In this document: positions 41,251-50,099 of the stretch, piece after piece
How the letters are laid out: every line of letters starts with the position of its first letter
How positions within the stretch are numbered: the first letter of the stretch is position 1
Assembly: GCF_042693015.1 (NCBI RefSeq)
Contig: NZ_CP170544.1
Coordinates: 248,001-312,000, forward strand
Source of the DNA: Sphingomonas_E sp042693015
Lineage (GTDB): Bacteria; Pseudomonadota; Alphaproteobacteria; Sphingomonadales; Sphingomonadaceae
Reading direction: 5' to 3'
DNA length: 64,000 nt
The notes under the pieces: model-generated
What the model was told of the DNA's origin: nothing
The model's database searches: none
Seen by the model: the letters and a program-made list of their open reading frames with translations, nothing else
Made by a program: the position numbers and the translations under genes

Positions 41251-41664
41251 TCAGGCGACCGGTGGTGCCTGCTGCTCGTGCTGGGGCAGATCCGGGTCGA
41301 TATGTGCCCAATCGGGAGCGGCCGATGTCCAGATCGTGGATTGCGGCGCGACAAGATTGGGATCGTCCAGCGCGCCCGCGCGGATAACGGCGAGATGCGG
41401 CCGGACCAGTGCATCGCTGAACAAAGGCGTGCCGCATTCCGGGCAGAAGCCGCGGCGCATGTGATTGCCCGAATCGGCTACCGCCTCATGCCAGCGCACT
41501 TCGCCGGTCACTGTGAGTTTGTCGGCCGGGAATATGACGTTCACCGTTGCGTTGCCGGCCGCCAGATATTGGCACAGCCGGCACCAGCAGGTGCGCACGC
41601 CGAGCGGGGTGGCATCGACCGTGAAGCGCACCGCGCCGCACAGGCAGCCGCCCGAAACGCTCAT
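41251..41664 (-). CDS. GFA-family (CENP-V/glutathione-dependent formaldehyde-activating-like) protein
   Basis: A 137-aa zinc-binding beta-fold protein with the family Cys pattern: GGCLCGAVRF (residues 6-15), CWCRLCQ (about 26-32) and RGFCPECGTPLF (about 72-82). Members bind zinc and in some cases glutathione adducts, but most are uncharacterised. Its start overlaps the stop of purQ by 4 nt, so it rides on the purine operon transcript. Confidence 0.9.
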   Translation of the reverse strand: MSVSGGCLCGAVRFTVDATPLGVRTCWCRLCQYLAAGNATVNVIFPADKLTVTGEVRWHEAVADSGNHMRRGFCPECGTPLFSDALVRPHLAVIRAGALDDPNLVAPQSTIWTSAAPDWAHIDPDLPQHEQQAPPVA

Positions 41665-42326
41665 GCTATGGCTGCCACCAGGCCTTCGAACATGCGGCGG
41701 CCGTCGGTGCGGCCGTGCGCTGCCTCGATCATCCGTTCCGGATGCGGCATCATGCCCAGCACATTGCCCGCATCGTTGAGGATGCCGGCGATGTTGCGGG
41801 CCGAACCGTTGACCTGCTCGCCATAGCGGAAGGCGACGCGGCCTTCGCCTTCCAGGCGGTCCAGCGTCGCTTCGTCGGCGGTGTAGTTGCCGTCATGGTG
41901 GGCGACGGGGATGCGGATCTGCTCGCCCACTTCATAGCGGGAGGTGAAGGCGGACTGGCTGGTGCCGACCTCCAAGGTCACATCGCGGCAGACGAAGTTG
42001 AGGCCGGCGTTGCGCATCAGCGCGCCGGGCAGCAGGCCGGCTTCGGTAAGCACCTGGAAGCCGTTGCAGACGCCGAACACGGCGACGCCGCGCGCGGCGG
42101 CATCGGCCACCGCCCGCATCACCGGGCTGCGCGCGGCCATCGCGCCCGAACGCAGATAATCGCCATAGGAAAAGCCGCCGGGAACGCCGATCAGGCCGAT
42201 GCCGTCGGGCAGTTCGGTTTCGCGATGCCAGACCATCGCCGGCTCCTGGCCGGTGAAATCGCGGAAGGCGACGGCAAGGTCGCGATCGCAATTCGATCCG
42301 GGGAAGACGATGACCGCGCTCTTCAC
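41661..42326 (-). CDS. purQ: Phosphoribosylformylglycinamidine synthase subunit PurQ
   Basis: Glutaminase subunit supplying ammonia to PurL in purine synthesis. The 221-aa protein starts at GTG 42326 (KSAVIVFPGSNCDRDLA) and has the class-I glutamine amidotransferase triad: the nucleophile Cys in FGVCNGFQ, and His-Pro-Glu in MMPHPERM. It overlaps purS by 4 nt. PurL is not in the window. Confidence 0.97.
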   Translation of the reverse strand: MKSAVIVFPGSNCDRDLAVAFRDFTGQEPAMVWHRETELPDGIGLIGVPGGFSYGDYLRSGAMAARSPVMRAVADAAARGVAVFGVCNGFQVLTEAGLLPGALMRNAGLNFVCRDVTLEVGTSQSAFTSRYEVGEQIRIPVAHHDGNYTADEATLDRLEGEGRVAFRYGEQVNGSARNIAGILNDAGNVLGMMPHPERMIEAAHGRTDGRRMFEGLVAAIA

Positions 42327-42559
42327 GCCGCGATCCGTTCGATGCGGAAATTCTCGATGACGGTGTTGGCCAACAGCTTGCGGCACATCGCCTCGATATC
42401 CGTATCGCTGGTGCCTTCTGCCAGCGACAGTTCGATCAGCTTGCCGGCGCGCACATCCTCGACGCCGGAAAAGCCGAGGCCCTCCAGCGCGTGGTGGATG
42501 GCACGACCCTGCGGATCAAGAACGCCATTCTTGAGGGTGACGTAAACGCGCGCCTTCAT
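42323..42559 (-). CDS. purS: Phosphoribosylformylglycinamidine synthase subunit PurS
   Basis: Small (78 aa) bridging subunit between PurQ and PurL. It reads ARVYVTLKNGVLDPQGRAIHHALEGLGF, then VEDVRAGKLIEL, the standard PurS pattern with a ferredoxin-like fold. A purS-purQ pair with separate purL is the usual form in alphaproteobacteria. Confidence 0.95.
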   Translation of the reverse strand: MKARVYVTLKNGVLDPQGRAIHHALEGLGFSGVEDVRAGKLIELSLAEGTSDTDIEAMCRKLLANTVIENFRIERIAA

Positions 42560-42624
42560 GCGATTCAGCCCGATGATGGTTGGATGGCGCGCATATGCGC
42601 CGGTCGGGCTTAGCTTTCAACCTC

Positions 42625-42653
42625 GGCGTGGAGGAGTCCTGCGCCTCCACGCC
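42625..42653 (-). terminator. Hairpin between purC and purS
   Basis: A 10-bp stem GGCGTGGAGG/CCTCCACGCC with a 9-nt loop, 8 nt after the purC stop on the minus strand. Without a T-tract it could be an attenuator, processing site or weak terminator separating purC from purS-purQ. Confidence 0.45.
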
Positions 42654-42660
42654 CAAGGGC

Positions 42661-43440
42661 TTACTTTTTCTCGCGATTCTTGCGGTGCTTTTCGAGATCG
42701 AGCACCGTCGTGTCGCCTTCGGGCATCAGGCCCAGGCGGCGTGCGACTTCCTGATAGGCTTCGACTTCGCCGCCGAGATCGCGGCGGAAGCGATCCTTGT
42801 CGAGCTTTTCGCCCGAGACCGCATCCCACAGACGGCAGCCGTCGGGGCTGATCTCGTCCGCCAGGATGACGCGGGCATAGTCATTTTCCCAGATCCGGCC
42901 GAATTCGAGCTTGAAGTCGACCAGACGGATGCCGACGCCCGCGAACAGGCCCGACATGAAATCGTTCACGCGGATGGCGAGGTCGGCGATGTCGTGCATC
43001 TCCTCCTGGCTCGCCCAGCCGAAGCAGGCGATATGCTCGTCGGTGACCAGCGGGTCGCCGAGCGCATCGTCCTTGTAATAATATTCGATGATCGTGCGCG
43101 GTAGCTGCGTGCCTTCCTCGATGCCGAGGCGCTTGCTGATCGATCCCGCGGCGACGTTGCGGACGACCACCTCGATCGGGATGATCTCGACCTGGCGGAT
43201 CAGCTGCTCGCGCATGTTGAGGCGGCGGATGAAGTGAGTCGGCACGCCGATCTGGCCGAGCAGCGTGAAGACATGCTCGGAAATCCGGTTGTTCAGCACG
43301 CCCTTGCCGTTGATCGTGCCCTTTTTCTGGGCATTGAAGGCGGTCGCGTCATCCTTGAAATACTGGATCAGCGTGCCCGGTTCGGGGCCTTCATACAGGA
43401 TCTTGGCCTTGCCTTCGTAGATCTGGCGGCGGCGGGACAT
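42661..43440 (-). CDS. purC: Phosphoribosylaminoimidazole-succinocarboxamide synthase
   Basis: SAICAR synthetase of purine synthesis, joining CAIR and aspartate with ATP. The 259-aa protein has the family landmarks: QIYEGKAKILYEGPEPGTLIQYFKDD in outline, KGVLNNRISE, PIEVVVRNVAAGS, RLVDFKLEFGR and ADEISPDGCRLWD. The Lys-rich end (HRKNREKK) is an alphaproteobacterial trait. Begins the purC-purS-purQ series. Confidence 0.97.
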   Translation of the reverse strand: MSRRRQIYEGKAKILYEGPEPGTLIQYFKDDATAFNAQKKGTINGKGVLNNRISEHVFTLLGQIGVPTHFIRRLNMREQLIRQVEIIPIEVVVRNVAAGSISKRLGIEEGTQLPRTIIEYYYKDDALGDPLVTDEHIACFGWASQEEMHDIADLAIRVNDFMSGLFAGVGIRLVDFKLEFGRIWENDYARVILADEISPDGCRLWDAVSGEKLDKDRFRRDLGGEVEAYQEVARRLGLMPEGDTTVLDLEKHRKNREKK

Positions 43441-43553
43441 AAGCGCGGGCTCCCCGGGCGTTAAAAGAAGATCGCCCCGGACGCGGCGTCAAGGTGACGC
43501 GCAACCGAGGCGGATGGCCGGGCCTATACTCCAAGGCCGGGCACGTGGCAACA

Positions 43554-43587
43554 AAGTCGGCCGAGGATTGCTCCTTCCGGCCGACTT
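43554..43587 (-). terminator. Terminator of the SleB-like hydrolase gene
   Basis: A perfect 10-bp stem AAGTCGGCCG/CGGCCGACTT with a 14-nt loop lies 8 nt after the minus-strand stop codon; on that strand a short TTTGTT run follows. Confidence 0.55.
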
Positions 43588-43594
43588 CAGCCGA

Positions 43595-44209
43595 TCAGCG
43601 GTAGAAGATGTGGTCGCCCAGCACGCCCGCGCGCTGGCGGGTGCGGAAGAAGCGCGGCGGCGCCTGATAGGCGGCGTGGTAGAAGAGCGCGCCGGGAACC
43701 ACGTCCGCGGTTACGCCGGCCATCGCTTCCTTGGACACGTCCACGGCCGAACGCCAAGTGGCGCTGTCCCGCTTCGGATTATAGGCGCGGGTGTTGAAGA
43801 ACTGGCCCGGCTGGTGGGCGACGCCGCAGATCGTGCCGGCGAAGCGGCCCGATTCGACGCGGTTCATGACAAGCTGCGCGACGGCGAGCTGGCCGGCGCG
43901 GGGCTGATTGGCGGATTCGTGATGGACGATCTTCGCCATGCATTCGAGCTCGCTCTCATCGAAGCGCGAAGCGGTCGCGGTCGGTGCGGTGGCGGGAACG
44001 TCGAGCTTAAGGGCCGGGGCCTCGACCGCTTCGCCCGGAGCATCCGCAACGATCACGGGTGCATCGACAGGCATTTCATCGGGAAGCGCGGCGGAAATGG
44101 TGGCGGCCAGAGAAGTTTCGGAAGCGAAGCCGAAGGTGGCCGGAACGGCGACTGCAAGGGCGGCAGCGGCCGAAATGGACAGGTTGCGGCGGGAAAAACG
44201 CAGCGACAT
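43595..44209 (-). CDS. SleB-like cell-wall hydrolase
   Basis: Exported protein of 204 aa with an N-terminal signal peptide (LSISAAAALAVAVPATFGFA), a Pro/Ala/Val spacer (about 40-82) and a Hydrolase_2 domain (about 85-204). The catalytic Glu is expected in VHHESANQPRAGQLAVAQLV; the tail YNPKRDSATWRSAVDVSKEAM and ALFYHAAYQAPPRFF match SleB/CwlJ-type enzymes. In non-sporulating alphaproteobacteria these remodel peptidoglycan. Its start faces the AI-2E permease gene across a 339-nt gap. Confidence 0.88.
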   Translation of the reverse strand: MSLRFSRRNLSISAAAALAVAVPATFGFASETSLAATISAALPDEMPVDAPVIVADAPGEAVEAPALKLDVPATAPTATASRFDESELECMAKIVHHESANQPRAGQLAVAQLVMNRVESGRFAGTICGVAHQPGQFFNTRAYNPKRDSATWRSAVDVSKEAMAGVTADVVPGALFYHAAYQAPPRFFRTRQRAGVLGDHIFYR

Positions 44210-44344
44210 TCAGAACTCTATCGAATGCGCAAAAGCTGCCCCCACCCCAAAACTCAACACACGGGCGTGGCCAAACTTTCACGTCTTGTCGAACAGCAGG
44301 GTCTGAAAACCGAAGTCGCGATCCCCCGCAGCGACCGGATCGGG

Positions 44345-44493
44345 GAGTCCTTTCGAACCGGGGGTGCGACGAGTCAAACAATGCACGACGAGTCGTTACG
44401 CACGCGGGATGGAGCGAGGAAGATGCTGGGAACGATCGCAGATTTGCGTCGTCCAGCGAGCCGATTTTTACGCGTCGAATCGTGCGACGAGTC
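44345..44493. promoter_or_regulatory. Cluster of GANTC (CcrM) sites in a long intergenic gap
   Basis: The 339-nt divergent gap between the hydrolase and AI-2E permease genes holds no gene that I can support. It has five GANTC sites in 149 bp (44345 GAGTC, 44371 GAGTC, 44390 GAGTC, 44477 GAATC, 44489 GAGTC); GACGAGTC itself occurs three times. GANTC is the target of the cell-cycle methylase CcrM, so methylation-dependent promoters are possible. Chance expectation is well under one. Confidence 0.5.
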
Positions 44494-44548
44494 GATTTCG
44501 CATGGCCTCGAAAGGATGTAGAGCAGCAAAGATGAACAAAGCGTGGAT

Positions 44549-45796
44549 ATGAACCAGCATAGCGCCAGCCCCAGCGACGATCATGAGCCCCACGGTATCG
44601 AAGAAGCGATCGAGGAGGCGATTGATGGTGCGCTCGCCGAGAATGCGGAGATCGCCTATCGCCGCGATCGGCTGCTCGCGGCGCTGACGCTGATTGCCGG
44701 CGCCGGCCTGTTCCTCGCCATGCCTTTCGCGTTGAGGGCAGGGGCGGAGTTCTTCCTGCCGCTCACCGCAGCCCTAGTGGTTGCGGTTGCGCTGGTGCCC
44801 TCGCTCGAATGGCTGGAGCGGCGCCGGGTGCCGTCGACGCTCGCGGCCTTCATCTGCATCGCCTTCTTCATCACCGTGGCGAACATTGCGGTCGCGCTGA
44901 TCGTCGTGCCGGCGAGCGACTGGTTCGCGCGGTTGCCCGAGCGCGCCGGCCAGATCCGCGCCAACCTGTCGCCGCTGATCGAGATCTATTCCAATCTCGA
45001 ACGCTTCATCGACGATCTGGTCCACACCTTCGCCCGCAAGCCGACGGCGGCGGCGGCGACGGTGACGGTGCAGACACCCAATTCGCTGCTGGAGATCGTC
45101 GCATCCTCGGCGCCTTATGCGCTGATCCAGATGTTCTTCGGCATCCTCGTCGTCTTCTTCTTCCTCGCCGGATGGACGCGGATGCGGCGGCGGATCATCC
45201 AGAGCCGCTCCAACTTCTCCAGCGCGATGACGACCGCACGGGTGATTCAGGAGATGGTCGATTCGACCTCGGCCTATCTCGGCACGATCACCATCATCAA
45301 CATCTCGCTGGGCGCGATGGTGGCGGTGGCTTTGTGGGCGATCGGCATGGAGACGCCGATGATGTGGGGCGGCATCGTCGCTCTGCTCAACTATATCCCC
45401 TATCTCGGCCCGATCGCAGCGGCCATCCTGCTCGCCGCGGGCGGGCTGATGACCTATCCCGACGTATGGGTGGGGCTGGCGCCCGCCGCGATCTTCGTAG
45501 CGATCCATCTGGTCGAGGCAAATGCGATCACCCCCATGCTGGTCGGCCGGCGGCTGACGATCAACCCGCTGCTGATCCTGATTGCGCTCAGCTACTGGGC
45601 GTGGGTGTGGGGCACGACGGGCGCGCTGCTGGCGGTGCCCTTGCTCATCATCCTCAAGACGATTCTCGATGCGGCGGGCAGCCCGGACATCGCCGGATTC
45701 CTGTTCGAGGAAGGGACGCTGACCAGCCATCACCATGACGAGGTGGTGGCCGCCGTGGCGGCGGAGCGGGAAGCCAGCCGAACGCCATCTCAATAA
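44549..45796 (+). CDS. AI-2E family transporter (PerM-like permease)
   Basis: A 415-aa membrane protein with seven or eight TM helices and the AI-2E_transport/PerM pattern: FALRAGAEFFLPLTAALVVAVALVPSLEW, the large cytoplasmic/periplasmic helix region (FARLPERAGQIRANLSPL), GALLAVPLLIILKTILD near the end and VEANAITPMLVGRRL in the last conserved block. Start at ATG 44549, with an alternative GTG 44543. Family members export autoinducer-2, indole or other small solutes; no specific substrate can be inferred. The acidic His/Asp-rich N-terminal tail (SPSDDHEPHGIEEAIEEAID) is not conserved in the family. Confidence 0.85.
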   Translation: MNQHSASPSDDHEPHGIEEAIEEAIDGALAENAEIAYRRDRLLAALTLIAGAGLFLAMPFALRAGAEFFLPLTAALVVAVALVPSLEWLERRRVPSTLAAFICIAFFITVANIAVALIVVPASDWFARLPERAGQIRANLSPLIEIYSNLERFIDDLVHTFARKPTAAAATVTVQTPNSLLEIVASSAPYALIQMFFGILVVFFFLAGWTRMRRRIIQSRSNFSSAMTTARVIQEMVDSTSAYLGTITIINISLGAMVAVALWAIGMETPMMWGGIVALLNYIPYLGPIAAAILLAAGGLMTYPDVWVGLAPAAIFVAIHLVEANAITPMLVGRRLTINPLLILIALSYWAWVWGTTGALLAVPLLIILKTILDAAGSPDIAGFLFEEGTLTSHHHDEVVAAVAAEREASRTPSQ

Positions 45797-45860
45797 TCCG
45801 CGGAAGGGCGGTTGACAGCCACCAAGGGGGGTTCTAGGGAGCGCGCCTCATCGCTTCTAT

Positions 45861-45937
<77 letters not shown>

Positions 45938-46034
45938 TTCCTCCTCAGGAGGGAAGGTTTTGAAGCGGTAGAACTTCCCATAAGGGCCGCGTTTCCCGAT
46001 CGCAGCGCATTCGCTGCAACGGAACGCATCTCGT

Positions 46035-46111
<77 letters not shown>

Positions 46112-46199
46112 CTTCCCGAAACGGGAAGGGCGCTTGGTCATCAGGCTGAAAAATGGCTTGCGGCACTGCGAAGCCAACGCATTCCATACTTGGCAAAGC

Positions 46200-46379
46200 C
46201 GTCACCCCGGACTTGTTCCGGGGTCCACCGACACGCGCACAGCAACCCCGATTATCGAGAGCCCCAGCCTGCGTCCATCCGAACCGCCCCACATGGATAG
46301 TCTCGCGGTGCCGCTCGGATGTGACTATCGGGCGTTTAGCCTGCGTAGCGGTGGACCCCGGAACAAGTCCGGGGTGACG
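46200..46379. repeat. 31-nt perfect inverted repeat (paired REP-like element)
   Basis: Left arm 46200-46230 (begins CGTCACCCCGGACTTGTTCC) and right arm 46349-46379 are exact reverse complements, 118 nt apart. Each arm is itself near-palindromic (CCCCGGA-cttgt-TCCGGGG). It lies downstream of the tRNA-Asp pair and upstream of the convergent DUF2842 gene. No other gene is supported in 46112-46413. Confidence 0.85.
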
Positions 46380-46413
46380 AAGTAAGCAGAAGAGATGGGC
46401 CATCCAAGCCCGA

Positions 46414-46626
46414 TCAATCCCGCCAGACCCCCAATTCCATCCAGCGCAGCAGCCGCTTCATCGGCAGCGCCCACAGCCATGCGAACCCGGCGACGACATA
46501 CAGGATCATGTTGATCCATTCCGGCGCGGACAGCAGTTCGATGATCGATATGGTGGCGACCGCCCAGATCGCGATCAACGCGACGATCAGGAACATGCCA
46601 ACAGGTTTGCGCCAACTCGGGTTCAT
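46414..46626 (-). CDS. DUF2842 family membrane protein (70 aa)
   Basis: A small membrane protein with two TM helices (about 10-29 and 38-58) and the family ending LWALPMKRLLRWMELG. The start ATG 46626 overlaps the stop of the 5-formyl-THF cyclo-ligase gene by 4 nt. DUF2842 proteins are alphaproteobacterial and often next to this gene; function unknown. Confidence 0.85.
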   Translation of the reverse strand: MNPSWRKPVGMFLIVALIAIWAVATISIIELLSAPEWINMILYVVAGFAWLWALPMKRLLRWMELGVWRD

Positions 46627-47189
46627 GCGGTTTCCGCTTCGATCCATTCGCGTTCTGTTGCCAGCCCGTGCAACGGCACGTCCCACGGGTCTGCGGGCGC
46701 CTCCTCCACTTCCTGGACGGACCATGCAAGCCCGATCCGACGCACATCGGGATATCGGGCGAACAGCCGGTCATAATATCCGGCGCCCTGGCCGAGCCGC
46801 ATCAGCCGTCGGTCGAAGCCGATCAAGGGTGTGAGAATCAGGTCCGGCGCGACGATCGGGGCGTCGGGGAAAGGCTCCAGCAGGCCGTGCGCGCCGGGGA
46901 TGAGCGCGTCACCCGGTTGCCAGCGATGGAAGCTGATCGTCCTGTCGGCCTCGTGGACGCGGGGCAGGGCGACCGTCCAGCCGATCGCATCCGCGGCCAC
47001 AAGCGCCGGCCGGGAATCGGCCTCCGATCCTGCCGGCCAATAGCCTGCGATCGCACGGGCGCCGCGCAGTTCGGCGATGACGCGGTCGGCCATCGCCTGC
47101 GCTGCCGTCTCCAATCGGCCGGATGCTGCCAGTTCCGCGACGAATGCACGCCGGCGGACGCGCAGAGTGCGGCGTAGCTCCGCCTTCAT
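46623..47189 (-). CDS. 5-formyltetrahydrofolate cyclo-ligase
   Basis: Converts 5-formyl-THF to 5,10-methenyl-THF with ATP. The 188-aa protein has the family blocks LRRTLRVRRRAF, AGYWPAGSEADSRPAL, LPRVHEADRTISF, LILTPLIGFDRRLMRLGQGAGYYDR (glycine-rich phosphate loop GQGAGYYDR). Lies just downstream of the 6S RNA locus and zapA, the classic zapA-ssrS-fau order. Confidence 0.93.
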   Translation of the reverse strand: MKAELRRTLRVRRRAFVAELAASGRLETAAQAMADRVIAELRGARAIAGYWPAGSEADSRPALVAADAIGWTVALPRVHEADRTISFHRWQPGDALIPGAHGLLEPFPDAPIVAPDLILTPLIGFDRRLMRLGQGAGYYDRLFARYPDVRRIGLAWSVQEVEEAPADPWDVPLHGLATEREWIEAETA

Positions 47190-47207
47190 GCGCGCTCAGT
47201 TCTGAAA

Positions 47208-47385
47208 TGTGGTGGGTTGGCGGGACCACCATGGCCGTTTGCCGGAATATCCTCTGACGCCGTGAACGTCAGGTGGGGGCCGTGTGCTTTGGACCAGGGT
47301 CCGGACAGGGACAGCTCCCATTGGATGATGAATCGCCTCAGGGATGTTCAAAGGCTCGTACCGGGCAGTGCCCGCCACCTCCCTA
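47208..47385 (-). ncRNA. ssrS: 6S RNA (ssrS), approximate ends
   Basis: The gap between zapA and the 5-formyl-THF cyclo-ligase gene is the conserved position of 6S RNA. The two ends pair: GGCGGG (47219-47224) with CCCGCC (47371-47376), extended by A-T and G-C pairs on both sides with single-base bulges, giving the terminal stem. A long, weakly paired middle with internal hairpins would form the promoter-like bubble that sequesters sigma-70 RNA polymerase. No protein frame is convincing here. Exact ends not determinable by eye. Confidence 0.7.
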
Positions 47386-47386
47386 T

Positions 47387-47719
47387 CTAGGGATTTGCCG
47401 GGGCTGTCTCAAGCCCGCTATCGACACGTTCCGCCAAAGCCTCCAGCCGATCGGCCAGACGTTCGAGGGCGGTGAGTGCCGCGGGATCGATCGCGGGAAC
47501 GGGGCGGGGCTGCCCCTTGCGGCCGTCGTCCAGCTCGTCCGCCAGCAGAAGTGCCGCGAACAGGAACTGGCGCACTTCGTTGAGACCGCCGACCGCTTGC
47601 GCCGCCTGCGTCATCTTGCGGTCGATGATTGCGGCGAGGCGATGGAAATGCGCCTCCTCCCCGTCGCGACAGGCCATGGCGTAGCGGCGGCCGCCGATTT
47701 CGAGATCGACCTCGGCCAT
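47387..47719 (-). CDS. zapA: Cell division protein ZapA
   Basis: FtsZ-bundling protein of 110 aa. The N-terminal domain VDLEIGGRRYAMACRDGEEAHFHRLAAIIDRKM is the ZapA signature, followed by a C-terminal coiled coil (LTALERLADRLEALAERVDSG). It lies between a coiled-coil gene (overlapping by 1 nt) and the 6S RNA, as in many proteobacteria. Confidence 0.93.
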   Translation of the reverse strand: MAEVDLEIGGRRYAMACRDGEEAHFHRLAAIIDRKMTQAAQAVGGLNEVRQFLFAALLLADELDDGRKGQPRPVPAIDPAALTALERLADRLEALAERVDSGLETAPANP

Positions 47720-47946
47720 CAGCCCGCTTTCTGCCGGTCTATCAGGGAGGTGAGCCGATCGAGCGCGGAGGCGGTGCGTTCCCGCAGCCGCCGTTCGCGT
47801 TCGGCCAGCTTGTCGTAGCGCGCCTGAAGCTGGCTCAACGCCTCGACGCTGGAGTTGTCGGCAGGATGATTGCTGCCTCGGCTCTCCAGACGGTTCAGCG
47901 CCCGTTCGATGCGATCGATGGTCGAAATCAGACGCTCGTCGGTCAT
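47719..47946 (-). CDS. Short coiled-coil protein, upstream of zapA (75 aa)
   Basis: A 75-aa protein made nearly entirely of heptad-like helix (ISTIDRIERALNRLES, then LSQLQARYDKLAERERRLRERTASALDRLTSLI). Start 47946 is chosen for its better N-terminus; 47958 is possible. It overlaps zapA by 1 nt. Position and coiled coil suggest a division-related partner, but there is no domain to prove it. Confidence 0.8.
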   Translation of the reverse strand: MTDERLISTIDRIERALNRLESRGSNHPADNSSVEALSQLQARYDKLAERERRLRERTASALDRLTSLIDRQKAG

Positions 47947-48116
47947 GCCTGAAGGCATAGCACGGCTCGGGCCCGCATCAATATGATGCAGTGCAGGGGC
48001 ATCCGCGCGTGGCTGCGGTTGACGATCCGCCGTCCGCGCGACAAAGGACGCGCGACTCCCATACGACTCGCCGCGGCCCCCGCGGCTTTCATCCCGCTTA
48101 CCGATAAGGCTTGCCC

Positions 48117-50087
48117 ATGACCGTCGCCCCGAAGCAACTCGCCAACGCGGTCCGCGCGTTGTCCATGGATGCGGTTCAGGCGGCCAATTCGGGCCATCCC
48201 GGCATGCCGATGGGCATGGCCGATGCGGCGACCGTGCTGTTCACGCAATATCTGAAGTTCGATCCGCAGGCGCCCAAATGGGCCGATCGCGATCGCTTCG
48301 TGCTGTCGGCCGGCCACGGGTCGATGCTGATCTATTCGCTGCTGCACCTGACCGGTTATGCGCGTCCGACGATCGAGGACATCCGCAACTTCCGCCAGCT
48401 CAACAGCCCCTGCGCCGGCCACCCGGAGAATTTCGAGCTCGCCGGCGTCGAGGCGACCACCGGCCCGCTCGGTTCGGGCTTCGCCGCTGCGGTCGGCATG
48501 GCGATTGCCGAGCGGCACTTGAACGCCAGCTTCGGCGACGATCTCGTCGATCACCACACCTGGGTGATCGCCGGCGACGGCTGCCTGATGGAAGGCATCA
48601 ACCATGAAGCCGTCGGTCTCGCCGGACATCTCGGCCTCGGCCGGCTGATCGTGTTGTGGGACGACAACAAGATCACCATCGACGGCGCGGTCGATCTGTC
48701 GTCGAGCGAGAATGTCCTCGGCCGCTATGACGCGTCGGGCTGGCACACGGTCGCCTGCGACGGCCATGATCCGGCCGACGTTGCCCGTGCGATCGACGAA
48801 GCGCTCACCGATCCGCGCCCGTCGCTGATCTCGGTCCGCACCATCATCGGCTATGGCGCCCCCAACAAGCAGGGCACGTCGGCCACGCACGGTTCGCCGC
48901 TGGGAAGTGACGAGGTTGCCGCGGCCCGCGCGACGCTGGGTTGGGATTCGGCTCCGTTCGAAATTCCCGCCGACATCGCCGCCGCCTGGGCGGAAGCCGG
49001 CAAGCGTGGTGCTTCGGTGCGTGCCGACTGGGAAAAGCGCGTCGCCGCGCACCCTGAAGGCGCCGAATTCACCCGTCGCATGGCAGGCAAGCTGCCGGTA
49101 AACGCCGCCGCTGCCGAACATATCTCCGCGCTGCTCGCCAATCCGGCGAAGGTCGCGACCCGCAAGGCATCCGAAGATGCGCTGCAGGCGCTGACCGCGG
49201 CGATCCCGGAAATGGTGGGCGGATCGGCCGATCTTACCGGTTCCAACAACACCAAGACCAAGGTCCAGAAGCCGCTGACGGCGAAGGATTATTCCGGCCG
49301 CTACATCTATTACGGCATCCGCGAATTCGGGATGGCCGCGGCGATGAACGGCATGGCGCTGCATGGCGGCGTCATCCCTTATGGCGGCACCTTCCTGGTC
49401 TTCTCCGATTATTGCCGCCCGGCGATCCGCCTGTCGGCGCTGCAGCAGACCCGCGTCGTCTATGTGATGACGCATGATTCGATCGGCCTTGGCGAGGATG
49501 GCCCGACCCACCAGCCGATCGAGCACATCATGTCGCTGCGCGTGATGCCGAACCTCGACGTCTATCGCCCCGCCGACGCGGTCGAGACGGCGGAGTGCTG
49601 GGCGCTGTCGCTCGAAAAGGCCGATGGCCCGTCGCTGCTGGCGCTGAGCCGCCAGAATCTGCCGCAGGTCCGCACCGACGCGAACGAGAATTATTCGGCC
49701 AAGGGCGCCTATCGCCTCCGCGCCGCCACCGCCGCCCGCAAGGTCGTGCTGGTCGCGAGCGGATCGGAAGTCGAAATCGCGCTCGGCGTCGCCGACAAGC
49801 TTGAAGCCGCTGGCGTCGGCGCCGATGTCGTGTCGATGCCCTGCTGGTCGCGCTTCGACGCGCAGACCAAGGCGTACAAGACTGATGTCCTGCCCGCGGA
49901 CGTGCTCAAGGTTTCGATCGAAGCCGGCACGACGATGGGCTGGGAACGCTATGTCGGGCTCGACGGCCTGAGCTTCGGCATCGATGGATTCGGGGCATCC
50001 GCCCCGGCGCCGGACCTGTACCGGCATTTCGGGCTCACGCCCGACGCGATCGCGCCCAAGGTTCTTGCGGCGCTGAACGGCAACTGA
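48117..50087 (+). CDS. tkt: Transketolase
   Basis: TPP-dependent enzyme of the pentose phosphate pathway (656 aa). The start ATG 48117 follows GATAAGGC. Landmarks: NSGHPGMPMGMADAA, GHGSMLIYSLLHLTGY, the TPP motif GDGCLMEGINHEA with DNKITIDG, the transketolase signature GGSADLTGSNNTK, and THDSIGLGEDGPTHQPIEH. It begins the central-carbon series tkt-gap-MOSC-pgk-(VOC)-fba, all on the plus strand. Confidence 0.98.
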   Translation: MTVAPKQLANAVRALSMDAVQAANSGHPGMPMGMADAATVLFTQYLKFDPQAPKWADRDRFVLSAGHGSMLIYSLLHLTGYARPTIEDIRNFRQLNSPCAGHPENFELAGVEATTGPLGSGFAAAVGMAIAERHLNASFGDDLVDHHTWVIAGDGCLMEGINHEAVGLAGHLGLGRLIVLWDDNKITIDGAVDLSSSENVLGRYDASGWHTVACDGHDPADVARAIDEALTDPRPSLISVRTIIGYGAPNKQGTSATHGSPLGSDEVAAARATLGWDSAPFEIPADIAAAWAEAGKRGASVRADWEKRVAAHPEGAEFTRRMAGKLPVNAAAAEHISALLANPAKVATRKASEDALQALTAAIPEMVGGSADLTGSNNTKTKVQKPLTAKDYSGRYIYYGIREFGMAAAMNGMALHGGVIPYGGTFLVFSDYCRPAIRLSALQQTRVVYVMTHDSIGLGEDGPTHQPIEHIMSLRVMPNLDVYRPADAVETAECWALSLEKADGPSLLALSRQNLPQVRTDANENYSAKGAYRLRAATAARKVVLVASGSEVEIALGVADKLEAAGVGADVVSMPCWSRFDAQTKAYKTDVLPADVLKVSIEAGTTMGWERYVGLDGLSFGIDGFGASAPAPDLYRHFGLTPDAIAPKVLAALNGN

Positions 50088-50099
50088 GGAGACTAGACC

